64,000 nucleotides of DNA, taken from contig JBCAMK010000013.1 of the NCBI GenBank assembly GCA_038503065.1, positions 868,001 through 932,000 on the forward strand, in the 5' to 3' direction. Every line of letters starts with the position of its first letter. Position 1 is the first letter of the stretch. A program made the position numbers and the translations under genes. Shown piece after piece: positions 62,621-64,000 of this stretch. The notes under the pieces were generated by a model. The model made no database searches and was not told where the DNA came from. It worked only from the letters and a program-made list of their open reading frames with translations. Origin of the DNA: Paragyromitra xinjiangensis. Taxonomy: Eukaryota > Ascomycota > Pezizomycetes > Pezizales > Discinaceae.

Positions 62621-63884
62621 CAGGAGGTAGGAAATTTGGAGGAAAATCAATTGGAATGGGCTGTGGGGGGAAAAAGGTGCGACGAAAGGCTTTACTGATC
62701 TCTTCGTTGCTTTCCTGGTTCTGAATTGGGGGGATGTTAGGCTTATTGCGTGCAGTGCTCTTGTTCATGAGATTCCAGGCGGAGCTGGGGGTTATGTCCT
62801 TGAGGGTGTGGTGCCAGTGATCCCATTTGGCTAGCATGATTTCGGTTTAATATTCTTTTCTTGTGGAATTGGCGAGGGTTCGCCAGTGAGGAGGGGCATT
62901 GGGTTTCCGTGCTTGTGTTTCGGCCCATGAAAGTTTTCTTTTCAGGGATTTGAGGTTGGGTGTCCACCATGATTTGGAATATGGTCGGGGTTTGGACAGG
63001 GGTACTGTTGACTCTATGGCCAGGTTGATGGTGTTCGTGATGTTCGTGAGGGTGGAATTGGCTTTCTCTTTGTTGAGATAATTGAAGGGAATGGCCGCTT
63101 CCTGTATGATGCTGTGAAAGAGAGGCCAGTTCGTTTTGGAATATAATCGACGGCTGGAATATTCTGGAGGATGGATGTAGAGTGTGGTATGTAGGGAGAC
63201 GTGGTCGGAGTTGTGTGGGCAATTGGGGGGGGCTGACCAAGGTCCGCAGATGTCAGTCAGGCCTCTTGCCATTGTGAGGTCGACAATGCTGGGTCTTTGC
63301 CCATTTCTGGGGAAGTGGGTGAGGGTGCCTGGTTTGTTGAGTAGGCGAAAGTTGTTAGAATCCAGCCAGTTTGTGATTCGTTCTGTTAATGCTATGCGGT
63401 GCGAAAAAAGATGTTGGTAATTTTCGGCGATGGGGCCATACCACCAAGGGTGGTGTAGGTTAAAGTCCCCTGCTAGAATTGTGTTCTGATGAAAATGATG
63501 ATAGAAAAGCGGGAGGTGGTAGTCGTTAGCGCTGCTGCGAGGTTGAATATAGACATTGCAGATTTCAAATGTAAGATGAGGAATCTTTATGAGAATGGAA
63601 ATTATATTGGGGTTAGGTGAGAGTGTGGTGAATATTTTTGTGTTTTTTAGGTTTTTCTTGATATAAATAATGACTTTGGGTGACGGGGAAGGATAGTATG
63701 CATCCGCGGTTCTGGAATTAGGAGGAAGTGTGTTGTGGTCGAGCCATGGTTCCTGTAACATGAGAATGAGGGTGTGTTGAGAATGGTCGAAGTGTGAAAT
63801 GGCTGAGAGGGTAGAGGCTTGTCCTTTGGCGCAGTTCAGCTGCTGCACCGTGGCTATGCCTGTTGTGAGAGGTTGTGTCTCCAT
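62621..63884 (-). pseudogene. ORF2 N-terminal part (endonuclease) of LINE-X copy F
   Basis: ATG 63884 overlapping the ORF1 stop (TAATG). Contains QLNCAKGQAS, LQEPWLDHN, AGDFNLHHPWWYG, NSDHVSL, and SWWTPNLKSLKRKLSW. A frameshift near 62850 (after RTLANSTRK) moves to the frame with AKWDHWHHTLKDITPSSAWNL. It ends at the LTR after FLPPV. No RT remains. Confidence 0.83.
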
Positions 63885-64000
63885 TAAACGTTGGTGTTGA
63901 TGGTTCGGGAGGATTTAAGGCTCTCAGTGAGCTTAGTGTATGCGATGCGAACTTTCCGTTCGAAGGCTTTGTGTCCTTGATTGCAATTAGCGCAGCGGAT
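63884..64000 (-). CDS. ORF1 C-terminal end of LINE-X copy F (partial)
   Basis: Last 38 codons to the TAA at 63884-63886, reading the end of the last knuckle (RCANCNQGHKAFERKV) and the conserved YTKLTESLKSSR tail. The rest lies outside the window. Confidence 0.8.
   Translation of the reverse strand: MRCANCNQGHKAFERKVRIAYTKLTESLKSSRTINTNV

Larger units (their letters stand above)
62621..64000 (-). mobile_element. LINE-X copy F, continues beyond the window
   Basis: Minus-strand LINE-X cut on its 3' side by the solo LTR. It carries the ORF2 start and the last codons of ORF1; the 5' end lies right of the window. Confidence 0.85.

Noticed and set aside
1..64000. tRNA, rRNA or snRNA genes
   Set aside because: No A/B-box pairs with a foldable tRNA, no rRNA-like blocks noticed on either strand by reading; a tRNAscan or Infernal run would decide.

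Overview
The window is eukaryotic and fungal. Its genes are split by short introns (about 55-200 bp, GT..AG, CTAAC-like branch points), and most of its length is nested retrotransposons: Tad-like LINEs with CCHC ORF1 proteins and RNase H, chromodomain Ty3/Gypsy elements, Plavaka-type transposase and Helitron-type helicase remnants. SNF2 helicases and DUF6532-type proteins add to this picture. I infer a TE-rich member of the Dikarya, possibly a Pezizomycete (truffle/cup fungus group). The species cannot be read from the sequence.

Layout. 1-985: 3' end and 3' LTR of a Gypsy element (Gypsy-1), which sits inside a half-LINE (copy A, 986-3005). That half-LINE lies at the break point of a Plavaka-like transposase gene (3006-3857, minus). 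4416-11388: SNF2-type helicase gene, decayed and split by half-LINE copy B. 12089-14090: DUF6532-type gene. 14100-14800: small tandem repeats and a palindrome. 14825-18433: two pieces of one LINE family (LINE-X). 18434-34352: Gypsy-2 with two 703-bp LTRs. Its gag is split by half-LINE copy C and its pol by an intact 5.7-kb LINE-X. 34353-37183: a second helicase fragment followed by a second DUF6532-type gene. 37627-41745: Helitron-type helicase tail, minisatellites and an intact 2-oxoglutarate/Fe(II) dioxygenase-like gene. 41745-46236: LINE-X copy D. 46249-55151: a second LINE family (LINE-C), itself holding half-LINE copy D. 55152-56199: Gypsy-3 remnant. 56200-60417 and 62621-64000: LINE-X copies E and F. 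Between them a Gypsy-2-type solo LTR contains a 1.5-kb poly(A)-tailed non-coding insertion built from about 20 consecutive hairpins.

Three themes stand out. (1) A 2.3-kb non-autonomous 'half-LINE' family codes only for an ORF1/Gag-like CCHC protein. It is present five times, three copies with an open ORF1, and shares 5' and 3' terminal sequences with the autonomous LINE-C, its likely partner. (2) A two-gene module, SNF2 helicase followed by a DUF6532-type protein, occurs twice in the same order and orientation. (3) The hairpin-array retroposon has no counterpart I recognise.

Decay is mostly by single nonsense codons of the CGA/CAA/CAG to TGA/TAA/TAG type. Almost every LINE insertion can be delimited by a 7-14 bp target-site duplication, and removing it restores the host reading frame in four cases (helicase, Gypsy-2 gag, Gypsy-2 pol, LINE-C ORF2).
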